Of a stretch of DNA of 64,000 bases, positions 55,440 to 64,000 are shown one piece after another. The DNA lies in assembly GCA_027487815.1 (NCBI GenBank), contig JAIYCW010000017.1, forward strand, positions 62,001 to 126,000, in the 5' to 3' direction. Every line of letters begins with the position of its first letter. Position 1 is the stretch's first letter. Source of the DNA: Burkholderiales bacterium (GTDB lineage Bacteria > Pseudomonadota > Gammaproteobacteria > Burkholderiales > Burkholderiaceae_E). The notes below the pieces were generated by a model. The model did no database searches. It was not told the origin of the DNA and saw nothing but the letters and a program-made list of their open reading frames with translations. A program made the position numbers and the translations under genes.

Positions 55440-56216
55440 TCACTTCTTTTGATAAGCCGGATGGTCGCGCAGCGTGGCAAAGCACAGGCCCCGTGCTTTC
55501 AGCCCCGCAATCAGCGGATCGAGCATCGGCGCATAGGGATCCTTGCGCGACCAAATGCCCAAATGCGCCATCAGGATATCGCCAGCCCGAATGTCTTTCA
55601 GCGCCTGCGCCAGCAGCTTGTCGTTGGGGTGCGTTTCTGAGGGCAGCTCATCACCCAAAAATCCAGCAGCTGCCCAATGCACATGCGCATAGCCACATCG
55701 CCTGGCCATTTGCATTGCTGCGGGGGGCGCCTTGCCCCCAGGCGCTCGCCACAGGGGATCGAGGCTTGCACCGGTCATCTGTTGGAATCGCGCCTGCACC
55801 CGCTGCATTTCGCCACACAACTGCGCCTCATCCCACTTCACTGTTTGTGAGGCTTGCGCCCCGAACTGCGGGCGCACGGTCAGCCGGCCGTCCGCGTCCA
55901 CGCCGCGGAAGTACACATGATCGAAGGTGTGGTTGCCAAAGGCGTGGCCCTGGGCCTGCAGCTTGCGCCAATAAGGCTGCCAGCTATCGTCAAGCGAGGT
56001 GCCCCCCGTGGTGGTTTTTTCATTGGCCAGAAAAAACGTCGCCTTCACTTCATGCTGTTCCAGGATGGCACTAATGCGTTGCGCCTCACGCATGTTGCCG
56101 GTATCGAGGGTCAGGTACACCGGATTGCGGCAAGCCGCCAAGGCCTGCAAAGGCATCAGGGCAATCGCTGTAAACACTGCAACTGCAGCTTTCAGCCCGC
56201 AGACCGGATAAGTCAT
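55440..56216 (-). CDS. Polysaccharide deacetylase-like protein with altered motif 1
   Basis: The 258-residue secreted protein has a signal sequence (up to ALAACR) and a NodB-type barrel: HTFDH in FGNHTFDHVYF (the two zinc His), RAPGGKAPPA (motif 3) and ILMAHLGIW. Motif 1 reads TLDTG instead of TFDDG: the first Asp is kept but the second, a metal ligand, is Thr. Activity may be changed or lost. The gene overlaps the beta-propeller gene by 4 nt. Confidence 0.85.
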   Translation of the reverse strand: MTYPVCGLKAAVAVFTAIALMPLQALAACRNPVYLTLDTGNMREAQRISAILEQHEVKATFFLANEKTTTGGTSLDDSWQPYWRKLQAQGHAFGNHTFDHVYFRGVDADGRLTVRPQFGAQASQTVKWDEAQLCGEMQRVQARFQQMTGASLDPLWRAPGGKAPPAAMQMARRCGYAHVHWAAAGFLGDELPSETHPNDKLLAQALKDIRAGDILMAHLGIWSRKDPYAPMLDPLIAGLKARGLCFATLRDHPAYQKK

Positions 56217-57274
56217 AGCAAGGCCGCGCGCCGATGCAAGTAGATGCCGTGCGGAGAGCGCCCCACTTCAATGGTTCGCACCACCTTGCGGCTGGCGACA
56301 TCAACAATCGACACCTGCCTTGCAAAGCGCGAAGTCACCCAGAGCGTCTTCTGGTCTGCAGGCACTTCGATGCAATCCGGCCCGCCCGGCACGGGAAAGG
56401 TATCCAACACTTTGTGGGTGGTCATATCCACCGCACTCACGGTGCCGGCGACCCGATTGGTCACAAACACGGTGCGCTTGTCGCCCAGACCGCGAAAGTT
56501 ATGCGCGCCATTGCCGGTTTTGATGCGCTGCACGGTTTTTTGCTCGCGCCAGTCAATCACCTGGACATAGTCCACACCCATGCAACCCACATAAAGAAAC
56601 CGATCGTCTGGCGTCACCATAATTCCTGCGGCCAGCGACCCGGTAGGCATGCGCCAGACTACCGCCTGAGTCTGCATATCAATGGCCACCACTTCGTTGC
56701 TGTCCTGGAGGGTGACAAATACCATTTTGCTATCGGCGCTAAACCATAAATGGCTCGGCGCCTTGGCCACCGGAATGCGCTTGCTGATCTTGAACTCACC
56801 GCCCGAGTGCGTATAAACATCCACCCGGTTCAAGCGCAAGGCGGCGGTAACAAACCATTTCTGATCCGGCGAATACGCGATCTGATACGGATCGTCGATA
56901 TTGCGAATTCGCTGGCGCACCTGACCAGTCAGCGGGTCGAGCAGATGCATGTCATTGGATACCGCATTGGCCACAATCAAATGCTGAAGATCGGGCGTGG
57001 GATAAAGATGGTGCGGCTCCTTGCCCACATCCACCCGACCCACTTCAATCTTTCGCTCGGTATCAATCAGGGAAACCGAGGCATCGCGTGAATTAAGCAC
57101 GATCGCGTAGCCCTGCGCGGCCATGCTTTGAACCTGGGCCCATGCAGCACCGGGCCCCGCTGATACTGAAAAAGCTGCCGTTGCGCCTACCCGGCCGAGA
57201 ACTTGCCTGCGAGAAACCAAAACTTGATCCAATCGTGAAACAGTTACACCTTCAAGACCCGGATTCTGCAGCAA
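56213..57274 (-). CDS. YncE-type beta-propeller protein with Tat signal
   Basis: The 353-residue protein has a Tat signal peptide (SRRQVLGRVGATAAFSVSAGP) and seven-bladed YVTN beta-propeller repeats: VLNSRDASVSLIDTERKIEVGRVDVGKEPHHLYPTPD, and later blades ending GRSPHGIYLHRRAALL. The start is probably a TTG at 57274; no ATG is available. YncE-like propellers occur in PQQ-related and metal-binding systems, but the ligand is unknown. It leads the operon with the deacetylase-like, sterol desaturase-like and EI24 genes. Confidence 0.85.
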   Translation of the reverse strand: MLQNPGLEGVTVSRLDQVLVSRRQVLGRVGATAAFSVSAGPGAAWAQVQSMAAQGYAIVLNSRDASVSLIDTERKIEVGRVDVGKEPHHLYPTPDLQHLIVANAVSNDMHLLDPLTGQVRQRIRNIDDPYQIAYSPDQKWFVTAALRLNRVDVYTHSGGEFKISKRIPVAKAPSHLWFSADSKMVFVTLQDSNEVVAIDMQTQAVVWRMPTGSLAAGIMVTPDDRFLYVGCMGVDYVQVIDWREQKTVQRIKTGNGAHNFRGLGDKRTVFVTNRVAGTVSAVDMTTHKVLDTFPVPGGPDCIEVPADQKTLWVTSRFARQVSIVDVASRKVVRTIEVGRSPHGIYLHRRAALL

Positions 57275-57331
57275 AATCCACCTGTCTCGTGATCCGTCCC
57301 TCCTTTGGCGATGGGTCTAGGAGGTGAATTC

Positions 57332-57832
57332 ATGAAAAACACCCTGCCCCTTCTCATATTGGTTCGCCTCGAACCCGCCCAACATGCCGAACAACTGTTC
57401 AAGCAGTTGAGCTTGCGACTGAATGATGTGCAGGGCTCGGTGATCGACGCGTCCACCCAGCAGGCCTTGTGGTACTGCCCCGATCCGCGCGAAGCTCTCG
57501 ACATCATCAGTGCCTTGTTCGACCAAGGCGAGCGCCATCGATTTAAAGTAAGCGCCGGCCTGGTGCAAGCTGTGGCGGCGACCAGCCGGGTGCCGGACTC
57601 GCCTGCCGACTTTACCGAGGCCACCCTGTCCACGCTGCTTGAGCTGGCGGGCACGGCCGGCCCCCAGCAGGCTGCCATATCGGGTAAGTTGCTCAGCCTG
57701 CTTCAGTTCGCAGTGCCGCAGTACGCGCGCTGCTTTGAACCCAGCCCAAGCCTAAACACTGGCGGTGTGAAGATCAGGCAGGCGATGCTGATGAGTGCGC
57801 AAAGCGTGCGCCGGATGCGAGCCGAAGTCTGA
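57332..57832 (+). CDS. Hypothetical protein
   Basis: The 166-residue protein starts at ATG 57332 after a near-perfect ribosome-binding site, AGGAGG (57319-57324). Sequence MKNTLPLLILVRLEPAQHAE then ALWYCPDPREALDIISALFDQG and a C-terminal FAVPQYARCFEPSPS do not match a family I recognise. It looks soluble; the first ~20 residues are moderately hydrophobic but do not give a clear signal peptide. It lies between the divergent propeller gene and prsT, 117 nt before the prsT start. Confidence 0.6.
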   Translation: MKNTLPLLILVRLEPAQHAEQLFKQLSLRLNDVQGSVIDASTQQALWYCPDPREALDIISALFDQGERHRFKVSAGLVQAVAATSRVPDSPADFTEATLSTLLELAGTAGPQQAAISGKLLSLLQFAVPQYARCFEPSPSLNTGGVKIRQAMLMSAQSVRRMRAEV

Positions 57833-57948
57833 TTCAGTCTCGCCTCACCAGGGGAGTGCCAGCAGTATCGGCAAATGTGCAAAGTGCCACAGTTTTACCT
57901 GCCCGGCCAACATACAATCGCGTGCAATCGTTATCGAAGGTCTCCCGG

Positions 57949-60777
57949 ATGTTCAAGCCAGCCCAGCATTTGTCTTTCCCCCCTGCTTCCAATGCCCCTC
58001 ATGCCCGCCCACTGGCAGCAGCGATTCGCACTGGCCTCGCAGGCTTGGCCCTGGGCCTGATGGTGCTGGGAGGGTGTTCGCAAAAAGCCGATCCTCAACG
58101 CCTGCTGGCTGATGCCCAGGCCGCACTTGCCAAAGGCGATTCCGCCACGGCCGTGATTCATCTGAAATCGCTGCTGCAAGCTCAACCGGACAATCCTGCA
58201 GGGCGCGCGCAAATGGGCCAGCTCGCGCTGCAAGCCGGCGACCTGGTGAGCGCCGAGAACGATCTCAAGCGCGCCCTTGAGCTGAACGCCGATCCGGCAG
58301 TGATAGCCCAGCCTTATCTGGAAGCCCTGATATTGCAGGGAGCCACAGACAAGGTGCTGACCGCTGCAGCTGGCCTGTCCAAGGCCGCCCCAGGGGTGCA
58401 GGCGATCGCGCAGGTGTATAGCGGTCGAGCCAAGCTCATGGCCGGCAAGGTTGATGAGGCCCGTGAGCACTTTGCCAACGCACTCAAGCTTGATTCCGGC
58501 TCGCTCGCTGCGAAAGTTGGCAATGTTGCGACTGAACTCGTTCCGGGTGGTGATCTCGCCAAGGCCCGCGAGCAGCTGGCAGCGCTGCAAGCCAGCAACG
58601 CGAAAGATCCCGATGTGCTCGCATTGCAGGCCCATTTCGCACGCCTGGATGCCAAACCGCAAGATGCGCGGCAGTTTCTTGCCCAGGCTGCAGCGGCCAA
58701 ACCTTATGATCAGGCCTTGCAATCCAGCCTGATTCAAACCAGCATTGAGCTGGCTGATTACGACACCGCGCAAAAGCAGATTGCAAGCGCCCGCAAGATC
58801 GCCCCAAACAGCATCGCCTTGAGTTACCTCGATGCGTTGGTGGCATTTCGCCAAGGCCGGATTGGCGACGCGCGCGAACGCGTGATGGCCACCGTAGCCG
58901 CAGCACCGGGCTATCTGCCTGCTGCAGAGCTTGCTGGTGAAGTGGCGCTGCTGACTCAGGAATATGCTCTGGCCGAGCGCTATGGCAAGCAGCTGATCGA
59001 GGCCAATCCCAAAGCGATGCCGGGCTATCGAATGCTGGGCAAGGCTTATCTGGCCCTGGGCAGCCCAGAGCGTGCCTTGGGCGTCATTCAGCCCTTGCTG
59101 GAAGCAGGCACCAAAGACACCGTGATCCTGGCGCTCGCGGGCGATGCTGCGATGAAAACAGGCGATACCAAGCGTGGCATCCAATGGCTTGACCAGGCGC
59201 GCGCCCAGGCTGGCAACAATGTAGCGCTCAAGCTGGCCTCCGCCAATGCCCGCATCTCCACAGGTTCGAGCGCTCAGGGCTTGCAGGTGCTCGACACAGC
59301 ACTTGCGCCGAGCGATATCGCCGCTGCCGGCCTGTCGATTGCAGCAAGTTACGCTGCCGCCGGCAGCTTCGATAAAGCGACCGATGTGATCATGAAATAC
59401 ATCGAATCACGCCCCAAGGATCCGGCAGGCCCTCATGCTCTTGGAGTGATCGCCAGTCAGCGTGGTCAGGCCGACAAAGCCCAGGAGTATTGGGGCAAAG
59501 CGATTGCGCTTGATGCCGGGTTCATTCCCGCCGTGACCAGCCTGGCGCAGGCCGATTTGAATCGCGGTCAGGTGCCAGCTGCCAAAGGGCGCTTTCTCAA
59601 GGTGCTGGAAGCCCAGCCACGTAATGTTGCGGCGATGCTGGCGCTCGCCCGATTGAATGCCACGACCGGTGGCCCCGAGGCGGAGACCATGAAGTATTTC
59701 GAGCAGGCACGCGAGGCTGCTGGAAAAAGTGTGGTCCCGGTGGTGGCTCAAGCGCAGTATCTGATGCAGGCCAACCAGACCGAGAAGGCTATCGCTCTGC
59801 TCGAACCCCTGCTCCAGGGACAAACCCCTGACCCCTCGGTCAACAATATTCTTGTCGCGGCGTATATGGATCGCAGCGAACCCGCCAAGGCTCTGGCGCT
59901 GGTTGAAAAGCAATTGCTCGCCAACCCTACCTCGGGAGCATTGCATATCCAGATTGGCAATATTCGCCTGGCTTTGAACGACGCTGCAGGTGCCCTGGCA
60001 AGCTTTCGTAAAGCCGCCGAGCTGCAGCCCAACACCCTGGAGCCCAAAACCGCGATGGTGGGTGGCTTGTATCGCGCGGGCCAAAAGGCCGAAGCCCTGA
60101 AGTTGGCCCAGGATATTCAGCGCGATCATCCGGAAAGCCCGGCCGGGCACTTGATGGAAAGCGATATTGCGCTAGCCGAGCAGCGCTTGCCCGATGCACT
60201 GAACAGCGCGCGCAAGGCCTACAGCGTGGCTTCAATTCCCCCAAGTTTGCTCAAATTGCACCGCCTGCTTTATCTCACTGGCAATGACGCCGAGGCCCGC
60301 AGCCTGGTGCGCAAATGGTGGGGCGCAGGTAGCAAAGACTCCACCACCCTGTTTTTGGCCAGCCAGACCATGCTGGAGCGCAAGGACTGGAAAGAGGCGG
60401 TTGGCGCTCTCAATGAAGTGCTCAAGCTCACTCCAAATTCAGCGGCAGCCTTGAACAATGCTGCGGTGGCCATGCAGGAGATGAAAGAGCCCAAAGCCAT
60501 TGTGTTGGCCGAACGCGCCTACCAAATCGAGCCCAACAATAGCTCGGTGCTTGACACCTACGGTTGGCTGCTCGTGCAAGCCGGCGACAATGACAAAGGG
60601 ATTAAGCTTTTGCGTTCAGCCGTGACCCTTTCGCCCAAGCGCCCGGATATTCGCTTGCATCTGGCCCAGGCGCTTTTGAAGGCTGGAGACAAGCCTGGCG
60701 CGGCTAATGAAGCAAAAACGATTCTGTCGGGCAATCCACCGCCGGAAATCCGGAGTGCTGCGCAGCAAATACTTTGA
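57949..60777 (+). CDS. prsT: PEP-CTERM system TPR-repeat lipoprotein
   Basis: The 942-residue protein has a lipoprotein signal (GLALGLMVLGGC, lipobox ending at Cys) and more than fifteen tetratricopeptide repeats, as in PrsT of exosortase/PEP-CTERM loci. TPR units such as GDLVSAENDLKRALELNADPAV and PDALNSARKAYSVASIPPSLL run to the C-terminus. I chose ATG 57949; a GTG-type extension to 57856 is in frame but less likely. No exosortase or prsK/prsR genes are in the window. It precedes a PEP-CTERM target protein. Confidence 0.85.
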   Translation: MFKPAQHLSFPPASNAPHARPLAAAIRTGLAGLALGLMVLGGCSQKADPQRLLADAQAALAKGDSATAVIHLKSLLQAQPDNPAGRAQMGQLALQAGDLVSAENDLKRALELNADPAVIAQPYLEALILQGATDKVLTAAAGLSKAAPGVQAIAQVYSGRAKLMAGKVDEAREHFANALKLDSGSLAAKVGNVATELVPGGDLAKAREQLAALQASNAKDPDVLALQAHFARLDAKPQDARQFLAQAAAAKPYDQALQSSLIQTSIELADYDTAQKQIASARKIAPNSIALSYLDALVAFRQGRIGDARERVMATVAAAPGYLPAAELAGEVALLTQEYALAERYGKQLIEANPKAMPGYRMLGKAYLALGSPERALGVIQPLLEAGTKDTVILALAGDAAMKTGDTKRGIQWLDQARAQAGNNVALKLASANARISTGSSAQGLQVLDTALAPSDIAAAGLSIAASYAAAGSFDKATDVIMKYIESRPKDPAGPHALGVIASQRGQADKAQEYWGKAIALDAGFIPAVTSLAQADLNRGQVPAAKGRFLKVLEAQPRNVAAMLALARLNATTGGPEAETMKYFEQAREAAGKSVVPVVAQAQYLMQANQTEKAIALLEPLLQGQTPDPSVNNILVAAYMDRSEPAKALALVEKQLLANPTSGALHIQIGNIRLALNDAAGALASFRKAAELQPNTLEPKTAMVGGLYRAGQKAEALKLAQDIQRDHPESPAGHLMESDIALAEQRLPDALNSARKAYSVASIPPSLLKLHRLLYLTGNDAEARSLVRKWWGAGSKDSTTLFLASQTMLERKDWKEAVGALNEVLKLTPNSAAALNNAAVAMQEMKEPKAIVLAERAYQIEPNNSSVLDTYGWLLVQAGDNDKGIKLLRSAVTLSPKRPDIRLHLAQALLKAGDKPGAANEAKTILSGNPPPEIRSAAQQIL

Positions 60778-60875
60778 CATTGCGTGGCCGAAAGGCCACA
60801 TCCTAGTGACGGGAATTTTGACACTCCAAGCACTCAAGCGCGTGAAAAAAATCACAAGTCTTTGATTTTGTTATC

Positions 60876-60891
60876 TGGCATGGACTTTGCA
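60876..60891 (+). promoter_or_regulatory. Sigma-54 (RpoN) promoter of the PEP-CTERM gene
   Basis: TGGCATGGACTTTGCA fits the -24/-12 consensus TGGCAY-G-N4-TTGCA completely. It is 34 nt upstream of the ATG. PEP-CTERM genes in related bacteria are often RpoN dependent via PrsK/PrsR. Confidence 0.8.
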
Positions 60892-60925
60892 TGATCTTGT
60901 GCAATCTAACCAGGAAGATGACATC

Positions 60926-61600
60926 ATGAAAAAGATTTTTGTTGCAGCTGCCTTGGCGAGCGCTCTTGCCACAACGGGTGTCGCTAGCGCAGCCACCTAC
61001 CAGCTGCTCAACAACTCGGCCAACTATTCGCCGATGCACAATTCGCATCCCTATTTCGCGATCAGCAGCTGGAACGCTGTGCTCACCGCCAACCCGACTG
61101 GCAACTCGACCTTGATCGGCACTGCGGTGGGTTCAAACGGAACCAACTACAACATCAACATGACGTTTTTCAATACCTACCTCTCGGCAGGCAATCAGTA
61201 TTGGCAATCGTTTACCGGCACCCTGACAGCGGTGGGTTCCACAACCCCGCTGATCAATTTTTATGATGTAAGCGGTCCTGGCAGGTCGCCTGATGATGCT
61301 GTTTTGGGCATCAATGCAACGCCTTACAACAACGGCATCACTGGCGGCAATGCGGCCTATATGGAATTCGGCTTCTGGGGCACTCGCAACCCAAACGGTA
61401 GCTACGCCGCCGCCGAGCGCAATTCGGATGTCAATGTTCAAGTCCGTTGCACCTCCGGCACGGGCACTGCCGGCCCTGCCGACTCCCAGGGCAAGTGCAC
61501 GACCGGCCCGAACCCCGTGCCGCTGCCTGGCACCCTGGCTCTGCTCGGCCTGGGTCTGGCCGCAGCTGGCTTTGCCCGCCGCCGCGCCTCACGCGTCTGA
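60926..61600 (+). CDS. PEP-CTERM sorting-signal protein
   Basis: The 224-residue protein has a signal peptide (MKKIFVAAALASALATTGVA), a Asn/Gly/Ser-rich beta-type domain, and a PEP-CTERM tail: NPVPLPGTLALLGLG followed by a hydrophobic helix and an RRR cluster, with VPLPG instead of the usual VPEPS. It is expected to be processed by an exosortase and displayed outside the cell. A full sigma-54 promoter precedes it and a terminator follows, so it is monocistronic. The function of the passenger domain is unknown. Confidence 0.88.
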   Translation: MKKIFVAAALASALATTGVASAATYQLLNNSANYSPMHNSHPYFAISSWNAVLTANPTGNSTLIGTAVGSNGTNYNINMTFFNTYLSAGNQYWQSFTGTLTAVGSTTPLINFYDVSGPGRSPDDAVLGINATPYNNGITGGNAAYMEFGFWGTRNPNGSYAAAERNSDVNVQVRCTSGTGTAGPADSQGKCTTGPNPVPLPGTLALLGLGLAAAGFARRRASRV

Positions 61601-61651
61601 GTCAAACGCTGCTAACGGAGGTGCCAACCAGGGCACCAAGCGCTTGTATTC

Positions 61652-61679
61652 AAGGCCTCGCTGCAGCGAGGCCTTTTTC
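61652..61679 (+). terminator. Rho-independent terminator after the PEP-CTERM gene
   Basis: A perfect 10-bp stem (AAGGCCTCGC/GCGAGGCCTT) with loop TGCA at 61652-61675 is followed by a T run. Confidence 0.9.
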
Positions 61680-61699
61680 TTTGTGCATACTGACGCTCC

Positions 61700-62644
61700 A
61701 TGCTGAAAGTTCTCGAGGTCACCTTCCCGGTGTTCGCGCTGGTGTTTTGCGGCTTTGCCGGCACAGCGCTACGCCTGCTGCCCGATAAGGCCGTCGATGG
61801 CATCAACGCCTTTGTATTCTGGTTTGCCCTGCCCGCCATGCTGTTTCGTGTGGTGGCCCTGAGACCGGTTGCCGAGATTTTTGAGCCGCGCTTTATTCTT
61901 GGCTATGTGTGTGCCGGACTGTTGGTGTTTTTCATCGTGGCCTGGAGCGCTTCAGCGGGCGCATTTGATCGATCAAAAGCCTTCGCCGCTCAGGGCACTA
62001 TCTGGGCACTGAGCAGCACCCACGGTAATGTGGGCTATCTGGGAATAGCGCTGGTGGCCGAGTTGAATCGCGAATGGCTGCCCATCGTTGCGCTGACCAT
62101 CATGTGCGACATCTTCGTGCTCATCACCCTGAGCATCGCTGTGCTTGAGCTCGAAACCCGGCGCGATCCATCAAGCAACATTGCAAAGACTGTAGGGCTC
62201 GGGCTGATCAAAAGCCCCCTGGTAGTGTCGCTCCTTGCCGGGCTGCTGTTTTCCCTGGCCCAATTCAAGCTGCCCTTGATCATGGAGAACTTCACCCGCC
62301 TGCTCGCCAATGCAGCGGGCCCCTGCGCTTTGTTTGCAATTGGCGCATCCCTAGGCGGCCAGCGTATGCGTGTGGATCAACCGGCGCTGATGATCAGTGC
62401 AGTCAAGCTGATCGTGCATCCTTTGGTGGCGGCGTTTTACCTGTTTATTGTGTTTAAAGTTGAGCCGGTGATGGCTGCAGTCGGCGTGGTGTGCGCAGCG
62501 CTACCGACCGCGAGTAACACCTTCATTATTGCCCAGCGCTACCGGCTGGACACTGGCGCGCTCACCACTGCGATTTTGTTTGGCACCTTCGCAGCCGTAC
62601 TCACGGTATCTGCAACGATTTGGTGGCTGGGTTTGCGCATTTAG
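61700..62644 (+). CDS. AEC-family transporter
   Basis: The 314-residue protein has about ten hydrophobic segments and the auxin-efflux-carrier family pattern: GINAFVFWFALPAMLFRVVA and GALSSTHGNVGYLGIALVAE-like segment WALSSTHGNVGYLGIA, and the C-terminal AALPTASNTFIIAQRY. Members export or import small organic acids such as malonate or malate. The substrate is unknown. It starts 21 nt after the terminator. Confidence 0.9.
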   Translation: MLKVLEVTFPVFALVFCGFAGTALRLLPDKAVDGINAFVFWFALPAMLFRVVALRPVAEIFEPRFILGYVCAGLLVFFIVAWSASAGAFDRSKAFAAQGTIWALSSTHGNVGYLGIALVAELNREWLPIVALTIMCDIFVLITLSIAVLELETRRDPSSNIAKTVGLGLIKSPLVVSLLAGLLFSLAQFKLPLIMENFTRLLANAAGPCALFAIGASLGGQRMRVDQPALMISAVKLIVHPLVAAFYLFIVFKVEPVMAAVGVVCAALPTASNTFIIAQRYRLDTGALTTAILFGTFAAVLTVSATIWWLGLRI

Positions 62645-62656
62645 CAAGCCCCCGGG

Positions 62657-64000
62657 TTATCGCCCGATTAAACTCGCCCAGGCTTTTTCAAGCCTCTTTA
62701 CCGATACCGGAGCCGGCGTACGCAGACCTTGGGCAAACAATGAAACACGCAGCTCTTGGAGCTGCCAGCCAAAATCAATCAGCTCGGCATCCGGCTCACC
62801 TTTTGCTGCCACCCAGCGGCGCTGCCATTGCTGAGCCAGGGGCTGCATCGACTGACTTAACTCAGCATCTCGCACAGGGTCCTCGCGCAGCTTATCCAGA
62901 CGCATCACTGCTGCTTTCAGGTATCGCGGCACGTGCTGCCAGCGCTCTGCGGGCAAGCTGCGCACAAATCGCTTGGGCAACACCCACTGCAACTGATGCT
63001 CGATATCAGCGACCACCGCAGGCGCCGCTTTGGTGGCGTTGAGTTTCTTCTCCAGCACACCGAATTCGTCCAGGATCAGCTGCAAGCCACGCACCAGCGA
63101 CTGCCCGAGCAGATTCAGACGGGTCCGGGCAGCACGGGCCGCCTCCTCAAACGCTGCCTGATCTTCAGGCCACGGCCCTTCCAAACAGGCGCGATTAAGC
63201 AAGGCTTCCTGCAGGTCTTCACGCAGCTGAGCGGGCTCACCAAAGCGTCGATATCCGAGGCTCAGGCGGGTAAAGTCGGGTACCGATTTTTCAAAGAACT
63301 TCAGCGGCTCGCGCAAATCAATCGCAAACAGGCGACGCAGCCCCGCCTGATGAGTGCGGCGCGCGACCAAGGGATCGTCAAACACCTGCAGGCTGACCGC
63401 ATCGGTTTCATCGACCAGCGCCGGATAACCAATCAGGGTAGAGCCGCCTTGCTTAAGCTCCATCAGCTCAGGCAGCCGGCCGAAGGTCCAGCGGGTAAAG
63501 CGCTCCGAAGGTTCAGCCTGCGTAGAAACCGGCGAAGTGGAAGAAGAAGACGCGGCCGAAGAAACAGGTGAAGAAGCGGGTGAAGCTGAAGCGGCTTGCG
63601 TGACAGGAGCCACGGTGAGCGCACCAGCCAGCGCGGACTGAAAGGCATTCAAGGCCTGCCCGCCAAACTCTGAGCGCAATTGCTGTAACGAGCGCGACGC
63701 GCCCAACACCCGGCCATGCTCATCCACCAGCTTGAAACGCATCAACAAATGAGCCGGCAGCTGATCAAGATGAAAGTCGGTCAGTTGCGGTGCTGGCAAG
63801 CCCTGCTCGCGGGCATAAGCGATCACGCAAGCCTCCAGGCTTTGCGCTGGACGCTCGGCCCCCAAACCCGCGACAAAACCTTCGGCAAATTTGGGCAGCG
63901 GAACAAAATGCCTGCGCAACCGTTGTGGCAAGCCTTTGAGCAGGGCCACCACCTTGTCGCGCAACATCCCCGGCACAAGCCATTGCGCCGCTTGCGCATC
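62657..64000 (-). CDS. hrpA: ATP-dependent RNA helicase HrpA, C-terminal part (partial)
   Basis: The reading frame is open from the right edge and starts at DAQAAQWLVPGMLRDKVVALL with LPQRLRRHFVPLPKF, the C-terminal DUF3418 region of HrpA; the helicase core lies beyond the window. The protein ends near VSLFAQGLRTPAPVSVKRLEKAWASL. A Ser/Ala/Pro-rich insert of about 35 residues (ASASPASSPVSSAASSSSTS) interrupts the domain and is likely a flexible loop. Confidence 0.9.
   Translation of the reverse strand, partial: DAQAAQWLVPGMLRDKVVALLKGLPQRLRRHFVPLPKFAEGFVAGLGAERPAQSLEACVIAYAREQGLPAPQLTDFHLDQLPAHLLMRFKLVDEHGRVLGASRSLQQLRSEFGGQALNAFQSALAGALTVAPVTQAASASPASSPVSSAASSSSTSPVSTQAEPSERFTRWTFGRLPELMELKQGGSTLIGYPALVDETDAVSLQVFDDPLVARRTHQAGLRRLFAIDLREPLKFFEKSVPDFTRLSLGYRRFGEPAQLREDLQEALLNRACLEGPWPEDQAAFEEAARAARTRLNLLGQSLVRGLQLILDEFGVLEKKLNATKAAPAVVADIEHQLQWVLPKRFVRSLPAERWQHVPRYLKAAVMRLDKLREDPVRDAELSQSMQPLAQQWQRRWVAAKGEPDAELIDFGWQLQELRVSLFAQGLRTPAPVSVKRLEKAWASLIGR

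Noticed and set aside
57931-59184. 417-codon minus-strand ORF inside prsT
   Set aside because: Antisense shadow of TPR repeats, low-complexity composition without motifs.

Overview
This window is most consistent with a chromosome segment of a phototrophic betaproteobacterium, probably Burkholderiales. The evidence is a bacteriochlorophyll/carotenoid gene cluster with aerR and ppsR, a polyhydroxyalkanoate phasin, PEP-CTERM genes with a sigma-54 promoter, moderately high GC, and household genes of a beta type (oxyR, cysM, mltB, hrpA). I cannot fix the genus from the sequence.

Positions 1-19.6 kb are part of a photosynthesis gene cluster. bchF-bchN-bchB-bchH run left, and bchH leaves the window. 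Divergent from them are the regulators aerR and ppsR, followed by crtA-crtD-crtC. crtI faces crtC. A PucC/Bch2-type carrier, bchP and tspO run right and meet the leftward operon bchG-bchI-bchD-bchO. Genes for reaction-centre and antenna proteins, bchL/M, bchXYZ, crtB/E/F and acsF are not in the window. Three palindromes of the PpsR type (TGT-N12-AC) sit on the promoters of bchF, crtI/bch2 and bchG, each on a -35 or -10 element.

19.6-28 kb: two small genes, a LexA-box-controlled radical SAM gene (PA0069 type), and a fatty-acid/acyl-CoA block (acyl-CoA dehydrogenase, etfA, etfB, divergent MarR regulator and MFS carrier, enoyl-CoA hydratase). A fourth palindrome of the PpsR form lies between etfB and marR.

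28-48 kb: MoxR-DUF58-transglutaminase-MltB-aminotransferase operon; a leftward block of FimV-like protein, OxyR, CysM and an EamA carrier; an Lrp regulator divergent from an orphan homodimeric 2-oxo acid dehydrogenase E1; an IclR regulator, PBP7-type peptidase, nitroreductase, thioesterase, EamA carrier and histone-deacetylase-like hydrolase; then phaP with probable PhaR sites.

48-64 kb: a fused indolepyruvate ferredoxin oxidoreductase with a CinA-like gene, a phosphoesterase, a leftward envelope-type operon (beta-propeller, deacetylase, sterol desaturase family, EI24), then prsT, a PEP-CTERM protein, an AEC carrier and the 3' part of hrpA. I found no tRNA, rRNA, insertion sequence, prophage or CRISPR array.

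The most notable points are: crtC has no ATG, GTG or TTG start near its conserved N-terminus and overlaps the crtD 3' end; bchF and bchG promoters predict leaderless or almost leaderless mRNAs; and the etfB/marR intergenic operator resembles the PpsR sites of the cluster.
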